Assembly: GCF_000814905.1 (NCBI RefSeq) | Contig: NZ_JXAG01000022.1 | Span: 21,102 to 85,101 of the forward strand | DNA from: Enterobacter sp. Bisph1 | GTDB taxonomy: Bacteria > Pseudomonadota > Gammaproteobacteria > Enterobacterales > Enterobacteriaceae | Length of the DNA stretch: 64,000 nt | Direction of reading: 5' to 3' | Shown here: piece by piece, positions 53,889-64,000 of the stretch | Layout: each line of letters starts with the position of its first letter | How positions within the stretch are numbered: the first letter of the stretch is position 1 | Program-made: the position numbers and the translations under genes | The notes under the pieces: generated by a model | Seen by the model: only the letters and a program-made list of their open reading frames with translations | The model's database searches: none | What the model was told of the DNA's origin: nothing

Positions 53889-55429
53889 CCGGCAAGGAAA
53901 AACTTGAATGCCGGGTTCTGCGTTTCGTCATGGCATTCGTAGCCGAGTTCATTAAGGCGGGTTTCGAAATCCGGCTCGTGTTCACTCAGCTCAAACGCGG
54001 CCAGCACGCGGCCATAATCCGTACCGTGGCTGCGATAGTGGAACAGGGAAATATTCCAGTGCGTCCCCAGGGTATGCAGAAATTTCAGCAGCGCGCCGGG
54101 TGATTCCGGGAACTCAAAACTGTAAAGGCGTTCGCGCAGCGGTTTCGACGGTCGCCCGCCCACCATGTAACGCACGTGCAGCTTCGCCATCTCATCGTCC
54201 GAGAGATCGACCACGCTATAGCCCCCGTTATGCAGCAGTTCGAGGATCTCTTTACGCTCCTCAAGCCCGCGGCTTAAACGCACACCTACAAAAATGCAGG
54301 CCGCTTTGGCATCGGCGAAACGGTAGTTGAACTCGGTAACGGATCGCCCACCAAGGAGCTGGCAAAACGTAAAGAAACTGCCTTTCTCTTCCGGAATGGT
54401 GACCGCCAGCAGAGCTTCACGCTGCTCACCCAGTTCGCATCGCTCGGAAACATAACGCAAACCGTGGAAGTTCACGTTCGCACCGGAAAGCACATGCGCC
54501 AGGCGTTCGCCGCGAATATTGTGCTTCGCGATGTATTTCTTCATACCCGCCAGCGCCAGTGCGCCAGACGGTTCCGCCACGGCGCGAACATCTTCAAACA
54601 GATCTTTCATCGCCGCGCAAATCGCATCGCTGTCGACGGTAATAATATCGTCGAGATACTCCTGGCAGAGACGGAAGGTTTCGTTGCCAATGCGTTTTAC
54701 CGCTACGCCTTCCGCAAACAGCCCGACGCGAGGCAGATCAACCGGATGCCCGGCATCCAGCGCCGCTTTCAGACAGGCAGACTCTTCCGCTTCCACAGCA
54801 ATCACTTGAATTTGCGGCATCAGCTGTTTGATTAACACCGCCACGCCTGCCGCTAAACCGCCGCCGCCAACCGGCACAAAAACGCGATCGAGATGGGCGT
54901 CCTGTTGCAGCAGTTCCAGCGCCAGCGTGCCCTGACCGGCAATAACCATCGGATGATCAAACGGCGGCACAAAGGTGAAGCCTTGCTGTTCGGCAAGCTC
55001 GATGGCCATAGCTTTCGCTTCGTCGAAGTTAGCGCCGTGCAGCAGCACTTCACCACCAAAAGCACGCACCGCATCCACTTTGATATCGGCCGTCGCCACC
55101 GGCATCACAATCAGCGATTTGATCCCGAGGCGCGTGGATGACATCGCCACGCCCTGTGCATGGTTGCCTGCCGACGCGGTAATGACGCCGTTAGCTTTTT
55201 GCTCGGCGCTTAAACCGGCAATCATGGCGTACGCGCCGCGCAGCTTAAAACTGTGTACGGGCTGGCGATCTTCGCGCTTCACCAGAATCACATTGTCGAG
55301 ACGCGAAGAGAGCTTTTCCATTTTTTGCAGCGGCGTGACCTGCGCCGCTTCATACACCGGTGCGCGCAGCACCGCTCTCAGATACTCCGCCCCTTCGGGG
55401 GCGGCTGAGAGGGGTTGGGATTCGGCCAT
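53885..55429 (-). CDS. ilvA: Biosynthetic threonine deaminase
   Basis: Converts threonine to 2-oxobutyrate, the first committed step to isoleucine, and is feedback-inhibited by isoleucine. It has 514 residues. The PLP Lys is in PVHSFKLRGAYAM near residue 62, and PVGGGGLAAGVAV binds the phosphate. Two ACT-like regulatory repeats fill the last 190 residues (EEKGSFFTFCQLLGG and ESPGALLKFLHTLG). Last gene of the ilv operon, two bases after ilvD. Confidence 0.97.
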   Translation of the reverse strand: MAESQPLSAAPEGAEYLRAVLRAPVYEAAQVTPLQKMEKLSSRLDNVILVKREDRQPVHSFKLRGAYAMIAGLSAEQKANGVITASAGNHAQGVAMSSTRLGIKSLIVMPVATADIKVDAVRAFGGEVLLHGANFDEAKAMAIELAEQQGFTFVPPFDHPMVIAGQGTLALELLQQDAHLDRVFVPVGGGGLAAGVAVLIKQLMPQIQVIAVEAEESACLKAALDAGHPVDLPRVGLFAEGVAVKRIGNETFRLCQEYLDDIITVDSDAICAAMKDLFEDVRAVAEPSGALALAGMKKYIAKHNIRGERLAHVLSGANVNFHGLRYVSERCELGEQREALLAVTIPEEKGSFFTFCQLLGGRSVTEFNYRFADAKAACIFVGVRLSRGLEERKEILELLHNGGYSVVDLSDDEMAKLHVRYMVGGRPSKPLRERLYSFEFPESPGALLKFLHTLGTHWNISLFHYRSHGTDYGRVLAAFELSEHEPDFETRLNELGYECHDETQNPAFKFFLAG

Positions 55430-55431
55430 TA

Positions 55432-57282
55432 TTAACCCCCGAGTTTGGATTTATCGCGCACTGCGCCTTTATCCGCACTGGTCGCAAGGCTGGCATACGC
55501 GCGCAGGGCGAAAGAGACCTGACGTTCACGATCGACCGGCGTCCAGGCTTTATCGCCACGGGCTTCTTGCGCTTCACGACGCGCGGCAAGCTCTCGATCG
55601 CTCACCTGCAGCTGCATGCTACGGTTCGGGATATCAATCGCAATAATGTCGCCCTCTTCGATAAGGCCGATATTGCCGCCGCTCGCCGCTTCCGGAGAAA
55701 CGTGGCCGATAGAGAGACCCGAAGTCCCGCCGGAGAAGCGCCCGTCGGTGATCAGCGCGCACGCTTTGCCAAGCCCCATGGATTTCAGGAAGCTGGTCGG
55801 ATAGAGCATCTCCTGCATACCCGGCCCGCCTTTCGGCCCTTCGTAACGGATTACCACCACATCGCCAGCAATAACTTTGCCGCCGAGAATGGCCTCAACC
55901 GCCGCGTCCTGGCTTTCGAACACTTTTGCCGGGCCGGTAAAGGTCAGATTGCTATCATCCACGCCGGCGGTTTTTACAATACTGCCGTTTTCCGCGAAGT
56001 TGCCGTAAAGCACCGCCAGACCGCCATCCTGGCTGTAGGCATGTTCCAGCGAGCGGATACAACCTTCGGCGCGATCGTCATCCAGCGTGTCCCAGCGGCA
56101 ATCCTGCGAGAACGCCTGCGTGGTACGAATACCCGCCGGGCCGGCGCGGAACATAGTTTTTACCGCCTCGTCCTGCGTCAGCATCACATCGTACTGCTCA
56201 AGGGTTTGCGGCAGCGTCAGGCCCAACACGTTTTTCACGTCGCGGTTCAACAAGTTCGCGCGATCCAGCTCACCTAAAATACCCAGCACGCCGCCGGCGC
56301 GGTGTACATCTTCCATATGGTATTTCTGCGTACTCGGCGCGACTTTACACAGCTGAGGCACTTTACGGGAGAGCTTGTCGATATCACTCATGGTGAAATC
56401 TATCTCTGCTTCCTGTGCGGCGGCCAGCAGATGCAGAACGGTGTTTGTCGAGCCGCCCATGGCGATATCCAGCGTCATGGCATTTTCAAACGCCGCTTTG
56501 CTGGCGATCGCGCGCGGCAGTGCGCTGGCATCGTCCTGCTCGTAATAGCGTTTTGTCAGCTCAACAATGCGTTTGCCAGCGTTAAGAAAGAGTGCTTTAC
56601 GATCGGCATGGGTCGCCAGCAGTGAACCGTTCCCCGGCTGCGACAGACCCAGCGCTTCGGTCAGGCAGTTCATGGAGTTGGCGGTAAACATACCGGAACA
56701 GGAGCCACAGGTTGGGCAGGCGGAGCGTTCCACCTGATCGCTCTGGTCATCCGAGACTTTCGGATCGGCGCCCTGAATCATAGCGTCGACCAGATCGAGT
56801 TTAATTATCTGGTTGGAGAGTTTGGTTTTCCCGGCTTCCATCGGGCCGCCGGAGACAAAAATTACCGGAATATTCAGGCGCAGAGAGGCCATCAGCATCC
56901 CCGGGGTAATTTTGTCGCAGTTGGAAATACACACCATCGCGTCAGCGCAGTGGGCATTCACCATATATTCAACAGAGTCTGCAATCAGCTCGCGGGAAGG
57001 CAGTGAGTAAAGCATGCCGCCGTGGCCCATAGCGATACCATCATCAACGGCGATAGTGTTGAACTCTTTCGCCACGCCGCCTGCGGCTTCGATTTGCTCC
57101 GCAACCAGCTTACCAAGATCGCGCAGGTGAACGTGGCCCGGCACGAACTGGGTAAAGGAGTTTACGACGGCAATAATCGGCTTGCCGAAATCGGCGTCGG
57201 TCATTCCGGTTGCGCGCCACAGCGCGCGGGCACCCGCCATATTACGGCCATGGGTGGTGGTGGCGGAACGGTACTTAGGCAT
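55432..57282 (-). CDS. ilvD: Dihydroxy-acid dehydratase
   Basis: Fe-S dehydratase for isoleucine and valine synthesis. It has 616 residues. Cluster cysteines are found in [13 protein letters not shown] (near residue 122) and [19 protein letters not shown] (near 195). Between ilvE and ilvA in the operon. Confidence 0.97.
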   Translation of the reverse strand: MPKYRSATTTHGRNMAGARALWRATGMTDADFGKPIIAVVNSFTQFVPGHVHLRDLGKLVAEQIEAAGGVAKEFNTIAVDDGIAMGHGGMLYSLPSRELIADSVEYMVNAHCADAMVCISNCDKITPGMLMASLRLNIPVIFVSGGPMEAGKTKLSNQIIKLDLVDAMIQGADPKVSDDQSDQVERSACPTCGSCSGMFTANSMNCLTEALGLSQPGNGSLLATHADRKALFLNAGKRIVELTKRYYEQDDASALPRAIASKAAFENAMTLDIAMGGSTNTVLHLLAAAQEAEIDFTMSDIDKLSRKVPQLCKVAPSTQKYHMEDVHRAGGVLGILGELDRANLLNRDVKNVLGLTLPQTLEQYDVMLTQDEAVKTMFRAGPAGIRTTQAFSQDCRWDTLDDDRAEGCIRSLEHAYSQDGGLAVLYGNFAENGSIVKTAGVDDSNLTFTGPAKVFESQDAAVEAILGGKVIAGDVVVIRYEGPKGGPGMQEMLYPTSFLKSMGLGKACALITDGRFSGGTSGLSIGHVSPEAASGGNIGLIEEGDIIAIDIPNRSMQLQVSDRELAARREAQEARGDKAWTPVDRERQVSFALRAYASLATSADKGAVRDKSKLGG

Positions 57283-57373
57283 GCTCTTTTTACTCCCGTC
57301 TGTCTCCCGTTACCCTTTGCGCCGCCGCTACGTTGGCTGCAGCGCAAACGAGTGTGGGAAAATAAATTTATTG

Positions 57374-58303
57374 TTATGAATTAACCTGATCCAACCAGCC
57401 CCATTTATCTTCCGTTTCACCGGTGAAGAGGCCAAAGAATGCTTGCTGAATACGTTTGGTGACCGGGCCGCAACGACCTTCGCCAACCTGAATACCGTCG
57501 ACGCTGCGTACCGGCGTAATTTCCGCTGCGGTACCGGACATAAAGACTTCATCCGCCAGGTAGAGCGATTCGCGGGAAAGGACCTGTTCGCGAACTTCGA
57601 TGTTTAATTCTTTCGCCAGCTTGATAATCGCATCGCGGGTAATGCCCGGCAGCGCGGAAGAGGTAAACGGCGGTGTGAACAACACGCCATCTTTCACTTC
57701 AAACAGGTTTTCGCCAGCGCCTTCTGAGATGTAGCCATTAACATCCAGCGCGATCCCTTCCTGATAACCGTGACGACGCGCTTCGCTACCTACCAACAGG
57801 GAAGAGAGATAGTTACCACCGGCTTTAGCGGCAGTTGGGATGGTGTTTGGCGCTACGCGGTTCCATGAAGACACCATCGCATCGATCCCCTGATCCAGCG
57901 CTTCCGCACCAAGATAAGCACCCCACGGGAACGCGGCGATGATCACGTCAGTGGTATAGCCCGCCGGTGGATTAACGCCCATCCCTACATCGCCGACGAA
58001 TACCAGCGGACGAATATAAGCGCTGGTCAGATTGTTTTTACGAATCACCGCACGGCAGGCTTCCATCAGCTCGTCAACGCTCTGAGAGACCGGGAAACGG
58101 TAGATCTTGGCGGAGTCACGCAGGCGCTGCATATGTTCGCGATGGCGGAAGACTACCGGGCCTTTGTGCGAGTCATAGCAACGGATACCTTCAAACACGG
58201 AAGTACCGTAATGCAGGGCGTGGGACATCACATGAACCTTTGCGTCTTCCCAACGAACCATCTCGCCATTGGACCAAATGTAGTCTGCTTTTTTCGTCGT
58301 CAT
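57374..58303 (-). CDS. ilvE: Branched-chain amino acid aminotransferase
   Basis: Last step of isoleucine, valine and leucine synthesis. It has 309 residues of the class IV PLP aminotransferases. The PLP Lys is in PTAAKAGGNYLSSLLV near residue 160, and ALDVNGYISEGAGENLF and ALPGITRDAIIKLA are the class signatures. Downstream of ilvM by 17 bases. Confidence 0.97.
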   Translation of the reverse strand: MTTKKADYIWSNGEMVRWEDAKVHVMSHALHYGTSVFEGIRCYDSHKGPVVFRHREHMQRLRDSAKIYRFPVSQSVDELMEACRAVIRKNNLTSAYIRPLVFVGDVGMGVNPPAGYTTDVIIAAFPWGAYLGAEALDQGIDAMVSSWNRVAPNTIPTAAKAGGNYLSSLLVGSEARRHGYQEGIALDVNGYISEGAGENLFEVKDGVLFTPPFTSSALPGITRDAIIKLAKELNIEVREQVLSRESLYLADEVFMSGTAAEITPVRSVDGIQVGEGRCGPVTKRIQQAFFGLFTGETEDKWGWLDQVNS

Positions 58304-58320
58304 TGTTCTTCCTTTTGCGC

Positions 58321-58590
58321 TTACGCGCGGATTTGTTGTGATTGTGATGATGTGGCGCGCTGGCTGATATCAACCCGGGCAACGTCAATAAGTTTGCTCA
58401 ACTGACTAAACAGTAATTCGACAGGCCGCGGGCTGGCAACGGTCAATTCGATATTTATGTTGCGCGCGTCGCTGGCGGTTTCCATATTCATGGCACAGAC
58501 CTGAAAGCCACGGTGACGCACCACACGCAATACGCGCTCTAATGTTTCGGGATTGAAGCGAGCCTCAACGGCTACCTGATGTTGCATCAT
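58321..58590 (-). CDS. ilvM: Acetolactate synthase II small subunit
   Basis: Regulatory ACT-domain subunit of AHAS II, 89 residues (87 in E. coli), starting [21 protein letters not shown]. The start overlaps the ilvG stop by four bases (ATGA). The C-terminal tail is slightly longer and more Ser/Gln-rich than in K-12. Confidence 0.96.
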   Translation of the reverse strand: MMQHQVAVEARFNPETLERVLRVVRHRGFQVCAMNMETASDARNINIELTVASPRPVELLFSQLSKLIDVARVDISQRATSSQSQQIRA

Positions 58591-60233
58591 GATAATTTCT
58601 CCAGCATTTGTGCGTTACTGGCACCGGGCGGCACCAACGGCCAGACATTCTCAAGTTCGTCGATTGAGACATGCAGCAGGTATGGCCCAGGGCTCGCAAG
58701 CATTGTGTCGAGTGCCGTTTCAACCTGGTCTTTACGAGTAATGTGCTGGCCGGGGATACCGAAAGCGCTGGCCAGAACGAGGAAATCGGGGTTATCAGTC
58801 AGGGTCGTTTCACTATAACGTTCATTGAAGAATAACTGCTGCCACTGGCGAACCATGCCTAAACGCTGGTTGTCCAGTAAGACAATCTTCAGCGGTAACT
58901 GCTTGCGTTTCACGGTGCCGAGCTCCTGCACATTCATCATGAAGGAGCCGTCACCGGAGATACAGATTACCGTATCGTTCGGACGGGCAACCTGCGCGCC
59001 AACGGCGGCAGGCAGGCCGAAGCCCATCGTACCCAACCCGCTGGAGGTGATGAAGTTTTCCGGGCGGGTAATATTCAAATGCTGTGCCGCCCACATCTGA
59101 TGCTGGCCCACATCGGTAGTGACCACGCTCTCAGGGGGTTTGCGATCGGAGAGCTGTTTTAACAACAGCGGCGCATAAATAGCGTCGCCGGGATGATCGT
59201 AGCGCCAGCTATGCTCGCGACGCAGATCGGCAGTGTAGTGTCGCCAGGCATCAATCGCCAACGGCTGTTTTAGCGCTGGCAGTAGCACGTTTAACTCTCC
59301 CTGCAACGCGACATGGGCCTGACGCAGCTTGCTCATTTCTGCCGGGTCGATATCCATATGGATGACTTTGGCGTTCGGTGCGAAGGTGTTCAGCTTGCCG
59401 GTGACGCGATCGTCAAAGCGGGCACCAACGGCGATCAATAAATCACACTCCTGAACAGCATAGTTTGCCGCCTTCGTGCCGTGCATCCCCAGCATGCCGA
59501 GATAATATTCATAATCCGCTTCGACCGCGCCCAGCCCTTTCAGGGTGCAAGCCACTGGGATTTGCGTGACGGCAAGAAAGTCGCGCAGCGCCGGAACCGC
59601 CTGCGCCATACCGACGCCGCCGCCAACGTAGAGCATCGGTTTTTGCGCCTGCGCCAGCATCCGCGCCGCCTGTTCAACTTCCGCCTGCGGGAAATAAGCC
59701 TCGTCATCAACGGTCACAAACCAGGGCTCCAGCTCGCCAACTGCCAGCTGAATGTCTTTCGGAATATCAACCAGAACCGGACCGGGGCGGCCCGAGTTGG
59801 CCACGTGGAAAGCCTCAGCCAGCACGCGTGGTAACTCTTCCAGCGACTCGACCAAAAAACTGTGTTTGGTGCAAGCGAGGGATAAACCCAGGACGTCAAC
59901 TTCCTGAAACGCGTCGGTTCCGATAAGCGGCGCGGCAACCTGTCCGGTGATCGCGACAACCGGCACCGAATCTAATAACGCGTCGGCAAGACCGGTAATG
60001 AGATTGGTGGCGCCGGGACCAGAAGTGGCAATACAGACGCCGGTTTTACCCGTCGCACGGGCGTAGCCAATAGCCGCCATCGCCGCTCCCTGCTCGTGCC
60101 GACACAGTAGGTGTTCCACGCCGCCGTCATACAATGCATCGTAAACCGGCATAATTGCGCCGCCCGGATAGCCGAAGACGATATCGACTTTCTGTGCCCG
60201 CAACGCATGTACTACCCACTGTGCGCCATTCAT
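58587..60233 (-). CDS. ilvG: Acetolactate synthase II large subunit (intact)
   Basis: TPP-dependent enzyme that makes acetolactate and acetohydroxybutyrate; AHAS II is resistant to valine inhibition. It has 548 residues in one frame, unlike E. coli K-12, where a frameshift near codon 327 splits it. [17 protein letters not shown] carries the catalytic Glu region, [13 protein letters not shown] the FAD region, and [14 protein letters not shown] the TPP-Mg motif. Lies 139 bases after the leader peptide gene. Confidence 0.97.
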   Translation of the reverse strand: MNGAQWVVHALRAQKVDIVFGYPGGAIMPVYDALYDGGVEHLLCRHEQGAAMAAIGYARATGKTGVCIATSGPGATNLITGLADALLDSVPVVAITGQVAAPLIGTDAFQEVDVLGLSLACTKHSFLVESLEELPRVLAEAFHVANSGRPGPVLVDIPKDIQLAVGELEPWFVTVDDEAYFPQAEVEQAARMLAQAQKPMLYVGGGVGMAQAVPALRDFLAVTQIPVACTLKGLGAVEADYEYYLGMLGMHGTKAANYAVQECDLLIAVGARFDDRVTGKLNTFAPNAKVIHMDIDPAEMSKLRQAHVALQGELNVLLPALKQPLAIDAWRHYTADLRREHSWRYDHPGDAIYAPLLLKQLSDRKPPESVVTTDVGQHQMWAAQHLNITRPENFITSSGLGTMGFGLPAAVGAQVARPNDTVICISGDGSFMMNVQELGTVKRKQLPLKIVLLDNQRLGMVRQWQQLFFNERYSETTLTDNPDFLVLASAFGIPGQHITRKDQVETALDTMLASPGPYLLHVSIDELENVWPLVPPGASNAQMLEKLS

Positions 60234-60317
60234 AGTTAGTTCCCCGTCCGATATCGGAAGTAACAGAATTTTGTGCTGAAACTCATTCTCTGCTCCTCAT
60301 GTATGTTTTTAGGTCAT

Positions 60318-60350
60318 AAAAAAACCCCCGGACCTTTCGGTGCGGGGGTC
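60318..60350 (-). terminator. ilv attenuator terminator
   Basis: On the minus strand GACCCCCGCACC, GAAA, GGTCCGGGGG followed by seven T, 23 bases after the ilvL stop and before ilvG. It is the attenuator of the ilv operon. The stem forms when Ile, Val and Leu tRNAs are charged. Confidence 0.93.
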
Positions 60351-60372
60351 TTAGTTCGTTAAGGCTTGTTTT

Positions 60373-60471
60373 TTAAGCCTTTCCTCGTCCAAGTGCAGCC
60401 CCGCACGGTGGGATAATAATCACCACCACGCTAATCACGACCAGGCTAATCACTCGTAGAAGGGCTTTCAT
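60373..60471 (-). CDS. ilvL: ilv operon leader peptide
   Basis: 32-codon leader peptide for attenuation. It reads MKALLRVISLVVISVVVI, then IIPPCGAALGRGKA, the same plan as E. coli IlvL with ten Val/Ile codons in a dense block plus several Leu codons. Ribosome stalling on these codons prevents the terminator at 60318-60350 from forming. The frame, length and distance to the attenuator agree with the family. Confidence 0.95.
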   Translation of the reverse strand: MKALLRVISLVVISVVVIIIPPCGAALGRGKA

Positions 60472-60787
60472 GTGTGTTCGTTCTTGCTTCATGTTCGAAG
60501 GAATACCTAAAGAGGTAACACAGATTTGTGATGGGAGACAAGAAAAATTTATGGCTCGTTTTGCGGCTAGTTTTACAAATCTTTTAAAGCCATTGTTTTT
60601 TATAGATAAAAATCTAATGAAAAATTTTCACCCTTTAAAGCAATTCTGAACGTTGCGATCGTCTTTCCATAATGTTGCAAGAAGAAGCCATTTGCATCGA
60701 AGTTCGTGAATTGTGCACGCAAATCCCGTCTTTCACTAATGCACCAACAATAATGAAAACCGATAATGCGCGGGCAAAGGAGGCGCT
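60472..60787. promoter_or_regulatory. ilvL-comM divergent promoter region
   Basis: This 316-base gap holds the ilv operon promoter on the left and the comM promoter on the right. The middle is AT-rich (runs such as AAAGCCATTGTTTTTTATAG). I saw no ORF in it. The SD GGAGG precedes comM. Binding of H-NS, Lrp or IHF is plausible for the AT-rich part but I cannot show it. Confidence 0.55.
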
Positions 60788-62308
60788 ATGGCATTGTCTG
60801 TTATCTATACGCGAGCGGCATTAGGCGTGACGGCACCGCTGGTCACCGTCGAGGTGCACATCAGCAATGGGCTGCCGGGGCTGACTATCGTTGGGCTGCC
60901 GGAAACCACGGTAAAAGAGGCTCGCGATCGGGTGCGTAGCGCAATCATCAACAGTGGTTATGAATTCCCCGCTAAACGCATCACCATTAATCTTGCGCCT
61001 GCGGATCTGCCCAAGGAGGGCGGGCGATATGATTTGCCTATCGCTATTGCGCTTCTCTCCGCCTCTGAGCAGCTAACGGCTTCGGAGTTAACCCGGTATG
61101 AGTTTGTCGGCGAACTGGCCCTTACAGGCGCTTTGCGCGGCGTTCCCGGCGCGATTTCTTCGGTTATGGAAGCCGTAAAAGCCGACAGGCGCATTATTAT
61201 TGCCAGAGAAAATGAAGCTGAAGCAAGCCTGACAGAAACCGAGGATTGCCTCATCGCCGATCATTTGCAGGAGGTTTGTGCCTTTGTAGAAGGCAAACGG
61301 GCGTTAGCGCCACCGGCCCCCTTTTGCAGTAGCCAGGAGGCATACAGGGAGGATTTAAGCGATGTTATTGGTCAGGAGCAAGGAAAGCGTGCACTGGAGA
61401 TAACCGCAGCAGGCGGGCATAACCTATTGTTGATAGGGCCACCGGGGACAGGAAAGACAATGTTGGCCACTCGGCTCCGGGGATTGATGCCGCCCTTAAA
61501 CAATCAGGAAGCGTTGGAAAGCGCAGCCATTATGAGCGTGGTTAACACAGCGGTGCTTGCCCGTCACTGGCGCAGGCGGCCATTCAGAGCGCCTCACCAT
61601 AGCGCTTCGCTGGTAGCCCTTGTTGGCGGGGGCTCTATACCCGGCCCGGGCGAAATCTCACTGGCGCATAATGGCGTGTTATTTCTGGACGAATTACCTG
61701 AGTTTGAGCGTCGCGCACTTGATGCCCTACGTGAGCCCATTGAGTCCGGGCAGATTCATCTGTCGCGTGCGCGAGCGAAAGTGACTTATCCTGCGCGTTT
61801 TCAGTTAATCGCCGCGATGAATCCCAGCCCCACGGGCCACTATCAAGGAAAACATAACCGCTGCACGCCAGAACAAACGCTACGCTATCTGGGAAAGCTT
61901 TCGGGGCCTTTTCTCGATCGCTTTGACCTGTCACTGGAGATCCCGTTACTGAAACCAGGCTTAATGAGCCAGCCGCAACATCCAGGAGAAAGCAGCGAGA
62001 CCGTGCGTTTACGCGTTCTTCAAGCCCAGGCATGGCAGTATCAGCGGCAGAATAAACTTAATGCGCGTTTAGACAGCAGCGAGACAAAACAGATCTGTGG
62101 GCTTAGCAGGGAAGATGGGAGCTGGCTGGAGGAGACGTTAACGCGCCTCGGTTTATCCGTGCGCGCCTGGCAGCGGCTGTTGAAAGTGGCACGTACGATT
62201 GCCGATATTGAACAGCAAGAGGCTATTCAGCGGTCACATCTACAAGAAGCACTAAGCTACCGCGCCATTGACAGGTTGCTGATACATCTGCAAAAGATGC
62301 TGGCGTAG
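60788..62308 (+). CDS. comM: ComM/YifB family AAA+ ATPase
   Basis: Mg-chelatase-like helicase of 506 residues. ComM promotes branch migration during natural transformation in competent species; its role in enteric bacteria is unclear. The N-terminal ChlI domain (LVTVEVHISNGLPGLTIVGLPE) is followed by Walker A LIGPPGTGKTMLATRL near residue 216, Walker B VLFLDELPEF and the C-terminal lid helices. Divergent from the ilv operon and convergent with maoP. Confidence 0.95.
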   Translation: MALSVIYTRAALGVTAPLVTVEVHISNGLPGLTIVGLPETTVKEARDRVRSAIINSGYEFPAKRITINLAPADLPKEGGRYDLPIAIALLSASEQLTASELTRYEFVGELALTGALRGVPGAISSVMEAVKADRRIIIARENEAEASLTETEDCLIADHLQEVCAFVEGKRALAPPAPFCSSQEAYREDLSDVIGQEQGKRALEITAAGGHNLLLIGPPGTGKTMLATRLRGLMPPLNNQEALESAAIMSVVNTAVLARHWRRRPFRAPHHSASLVALVGGGSIPGPGEISLAHNGVLFLDELPEFERRALDALREPIESGQIHLSRARAKVTYPARFQLIAAMNPSPTGHYQGKHNRCTPEQTLRYLGKLSGPFLDRFDLSLEIPLLKPGLMSQPQHPGESSETVRLRVLQAQAWQYQRQNKLNARLDSSETKQICGLSREDGSWLEETLTRLGLSVRAWQRLLKVARTIADIEQQEAIQRSHLQEALSYRAIDRLLIHLQKMLA

Positions 62309-62330
62309 AAAAGGGGCCGTAGCCCCTTTT
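62309..62330. terminator. Bidirectional terminator between comM and maoP
   Basis: AAAAGGGGC, CGTA, GCCCCTTTT is a perfect stem directly between two convergent stop codons, with A/T at both ends. Confidence 0.9.
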
Positions 62331-62333
62331 CTC

Positions 62334-62672
62334 TTAGTCGTCGGAATCTGTGAAGTCTTCCGCACCTTCCATCTGCGGTTTTCCGCCGGACAGCGTGTGA
62401 AAACGCTTCGGACGTTTAATCCGTGCCATATACTTGATCCACACACGTTCAGCTTCAGTGTTAGGTTCACGCTCTCCACGGCACACTGCAACGAATTGCG
62501 ATTCTTCTTCCGTCATAGGTTCGCGCTTGCCGAGTTCCAGCTCGTTAAAAGCATATCCATGACGCTCAAGCAGTTGAGCCTCTTTGATGGTGAAATCACC
62601 GTGGCGAGAGAACCCGCGTGGATAATTTTTATTGTCGAAAAAACGATTCGTCGTCGTAAAGCTTTCCGCCAT
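62334..62672 (-). CDS. maoP: Macrodomain Ori organisation protein MaoP (YifE)
   Basis: Small cytoplasmic protein, 112 residues of DUF413. E. coli MaoP together with the cis site maoS constrains DNA of the Ori macrodomain. Conserved [29 protein letters not shown] near the N terminus. The maoS site should be just upstream; I did not locate it. Divergent from hdfR. Confidence 0.93.
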   Translation of the reverse strand: MAESFTTTNRFFDNKNYPRGFSRHGDFTIKEAQLLERHGYAFNELELGKREPMTEEESQFVAVCRGEREPNTEAERVWIKYMARIKRPKRFHTLSGGKPQMEGAEDFTDSDD

Positions 62673-62790
62673 CCTGCACGCTCCTAATTCTTTGGCCGAG
62701 CTATTTATGGCGCGGAGTATTAGTTACGCTTGACAGAGTGTAAAACAAAACATTTAAATCATTACGACAAATTTTTTTGTGGAGAAAGCT

Positions 62791-63612
62791 GTGGATACGG
62801 AATTGTTAAAAACTTTCCTCGAAGTAAGCAGGACACGTCATTTCGGTCGCGCAGCCGAAGCGCTCTATCTTACCCAGTCCGCGGTGAGTTTTCGTATTCG
62901 CCAGCTTGAGAACCAACTGGGCGTTAACCTCTTTACGCGCCATCGCAATAATATCCGCCTGACGGCAGCGGGAGAGAAGCTGTTGCCTTATGCGGAAACC
63001 TTGATGAGTACATGGCAAGCAGCAAGAAAGGAAGTGGCGCATACTTCGCGACATCACCAATTTTCTATTGGTGCCAATGCGTCGTTATGGGAATGCATGC
63101 TTAGCGATTGGTTAACCAGGCTCTATAGCCTGCAGGGAAATCTGCAGTTCGAAGCACGCATTGCCCAACGACAATCTTTGGTTAAACAACTCCATGAACG
63201 GCAGCTCGATCTTTTGATCACCACTGAAACGCCCAAAATGGACGAGTTTAGTAGCCAGTTGCTTGGTCATTTCACCCTGGCGCTTTACTGCGCAGCGCCG
63301 GAAAAGAGTAAGTCAGAACTGAATTATTTACGTCTCGAATGGGGGCCTGATTTTCAGCAGCACGAAGCGGAATTAATTGCCAGTGATGATGTACCCACCT
63401 TGACGACCAGTTCAGCAGAAGTGGCCCATCAGTTACTGCCGCAGTTGAATGGTTATACCTGGCTGCCTGTTTCATGGGCAGAGCAAAAAGAAGCGCTTCA
63501 TCCGGTTGCCGACACCGCTACGCTTTCCCGCCCGCTGTATGCCATTTGGCTACAAAACAGTGATAAGCAGAACCAGATTCGCGACCTTTTGAAGATCAAA
63601 GTGATTGATTAA
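62791..63612 (+). CDS. hdfR: LysR-type regulator HdfR
   Basis: Regulator that in E. coli represses flhDC and activates gltBD. It has 273 residues from GTG ([35 protein letters not shown]). GGAGA is placed well for this GTG; another in-frame GTG four codons upstream has no SD. The N-terminal HTH is nearly identical to E. coli, while the effector domain has diverged and lacks a few residues near position 117. Faces trpT. Confidence 0.94.
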   Translation: MDTELLKTFLEVSRTRHFGRAAEALYLTQSAVSFRIRQLENQLGVNLFTRHRNNIRLTAAGEKLLPYAETLMSTWQAARKEVAHTSRHHQFSIGANASLWECMLSDWLTRLYSLQGNLQFEARIAQRQSLVKQLHERQLDLLITTETPKMDEFSSQLLGHFTLALYCAAPEKSKSELNYLRLEWGPDFQQHEAELIASDDVPTLTTSSAEVAHQLLPQLNGYTWLPVSWAEQKEALHPVADTATLSRPLYAIWLQNSDKQNQIRDLLKIKVID

Positions 63613-63699
63613 TCAGGCCCGGCAAGGATGCCGGGATCAGCGCGCTGGGCGCTTTTATGGAGGGAATTAGCGAAGCGTCTGGAAAAAAGGCAAAAAAAA

Positions 63700-63723
63700 A
63701 TCCTTAGCAAATGCTAAGGATTA
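63700..63723 (-). terminator. Terminator of the rRNA operon after tRNA-Trp
   Basis: On the minus strand AATCCTTAGC, ATTT, GCTAAGGATT then a long T run. It lies just beyond the 3' end of trpT and ends the rrnC-type operon. Confidence 0.92.
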
Positions 63724-63727
63724 TTTC

Positions 63728-63803
<76 letters not shown>

Positions 63804-63811
63804 AATTAGGG

Positions 63812-63888
63812 TGGCGGAACGGACGGGACTCGAACCCGCGACCCCCTGCGTGACAGGCAGGTATTCTAACCGACTGAACTACCGCTCC
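63812..63888 (-). tRNA. aspT: tRNA-Asp (anticodon GTC)
   Basis: 77 bases with encoded CCA; the anticodon loop CTGTCAC holds GTC. Located between the 5S gene and trpT, as in E. coli rrnC. Confidence 0.97.
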
Positions 63889-63943
63889 ACCGAATTTCTT
63901 TTACAGCCACCGGTTTAATGCCCCGGTTTTTCTTGCTAATTTG

Positions 63944-64000
63944 ATGCCTGGCAGTTCCCTACTCTCGCATGGGGAGACCCCACACTACCATCGGCGCTAC
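63944..64000 (-). rRNA. rrf: 5S ribosomal RNA, 3' end (continues beyond window)
   Basis: The last 57 bases of a 5S gene. On the minus strand it ends GAGAGTAGGGAACTGCCAGG plus CAT, the characteristic 3' end, after GATGGTAGTGTGGGG. The remaining half lies to the right of the window. Confidence 0.95.

Noticed and set aside
55360..56277. Plus-strand open frame (305 codons) opposite ilvA and ilvD
   Set aside because: It crosses the junction of two well-known genes in antisense and has no independent support.

Overview
The window is a contiguous piece of chromosome from a member of the Enterobacteriaceae, close to the Enterobacter / Kosakonia / Klebsiella group. Nearly every protein aligns from memory with an Escherichia coli K-12 protein of the same length. 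Gene order follows the E. coli 84-86 min segment (metE to rrnC), presented here in reverse. The genus is an inference. I saw no prophage, insertion sequence, CRISPR array, toxin system or defence island, and I do not find a previously undescribed multi-gene system. The interest lies in small departures from the reference layout and in regulatory elements that can be read directly.

Layout, left to right. (1) 1-2575: the end of an ABC importer (permease, binding protein) that is not next to metE in E. coli. (2) 2706-6160: metE and metR, divergent, with MetJ boxes and an ERIC repeat between them. (3) 6045-16592: yigM, yigL, pldB, rhtB, rhtC, recQ, pldA, yigI, rarD, yigG/yigF-like genes and corA with a leader ORF. 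(4) 16951-22546: the lptM-dapF-yigA-xerC-yigB-uvrD operon, with a LexA box before uvrD. (5) 22684-29946: cyaY, cyaA (TTG start) and the hemCDXY operon. (6) 30014-31053: the sRNA GlmZ with a sigma-54-type promoter and two GlrR-type sites, then the tRNA operon argX-hisR-leuT-proM. E. coli has aslA/aslB between these; here they are absent. (7) 31107-43623: yifK and the enterobacterial common antigen (ECA) cluster wecA-wzzE-wecB-wecC-wecD-wecE-wzxE-wecF-wzyE-wecG. rffG and rffH, which sit between wecC and wecD in E. coli, are missing. (8) 43867-50761: rho, trxA, rhlB, gppA and rep. (9) 50942-60471: ppiC, ilvC/ilvY and the full ilvL-ilvG-ilvM-ilvE-ilvD-ilvA operon with its attenuator and an intact ilvG. 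(10) 60788-64000: comM, maoP, hdfR, tRNA-Trp, tRNA-Asp and the 3' end of a 5S rRNA gene, which is the distal end of an rrnC-type operon.

Functional themes: methionine synthesis, branched-chain amino acid synthesis, tetrapyrrole synthesis, cAMP production, ECA assembly, lysine/peptidoglycan precursor supply (DapF), DNA and RNA helicases (RecQ, UvrD, Rep, RhlB, Rho) and small-molecule export (RhtB, RhtC). The ECA cluster makes UDP-ManNAcA and uses dTDP-4-keto-6-deoxyglucose. Because rffG/rffH are absent here, that precursor must come from rmlB/rmlA-type genes elsewhere if ECA is made.

Start sites were corrected wherever the longest open frame extended beyond the conserved N terminus (for example Rep, TrxA, Rho, MetE, RecQ, WecE, RarD, CorA). 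Comparisons with E. coli rest on recalled family knowledge, not on a search.
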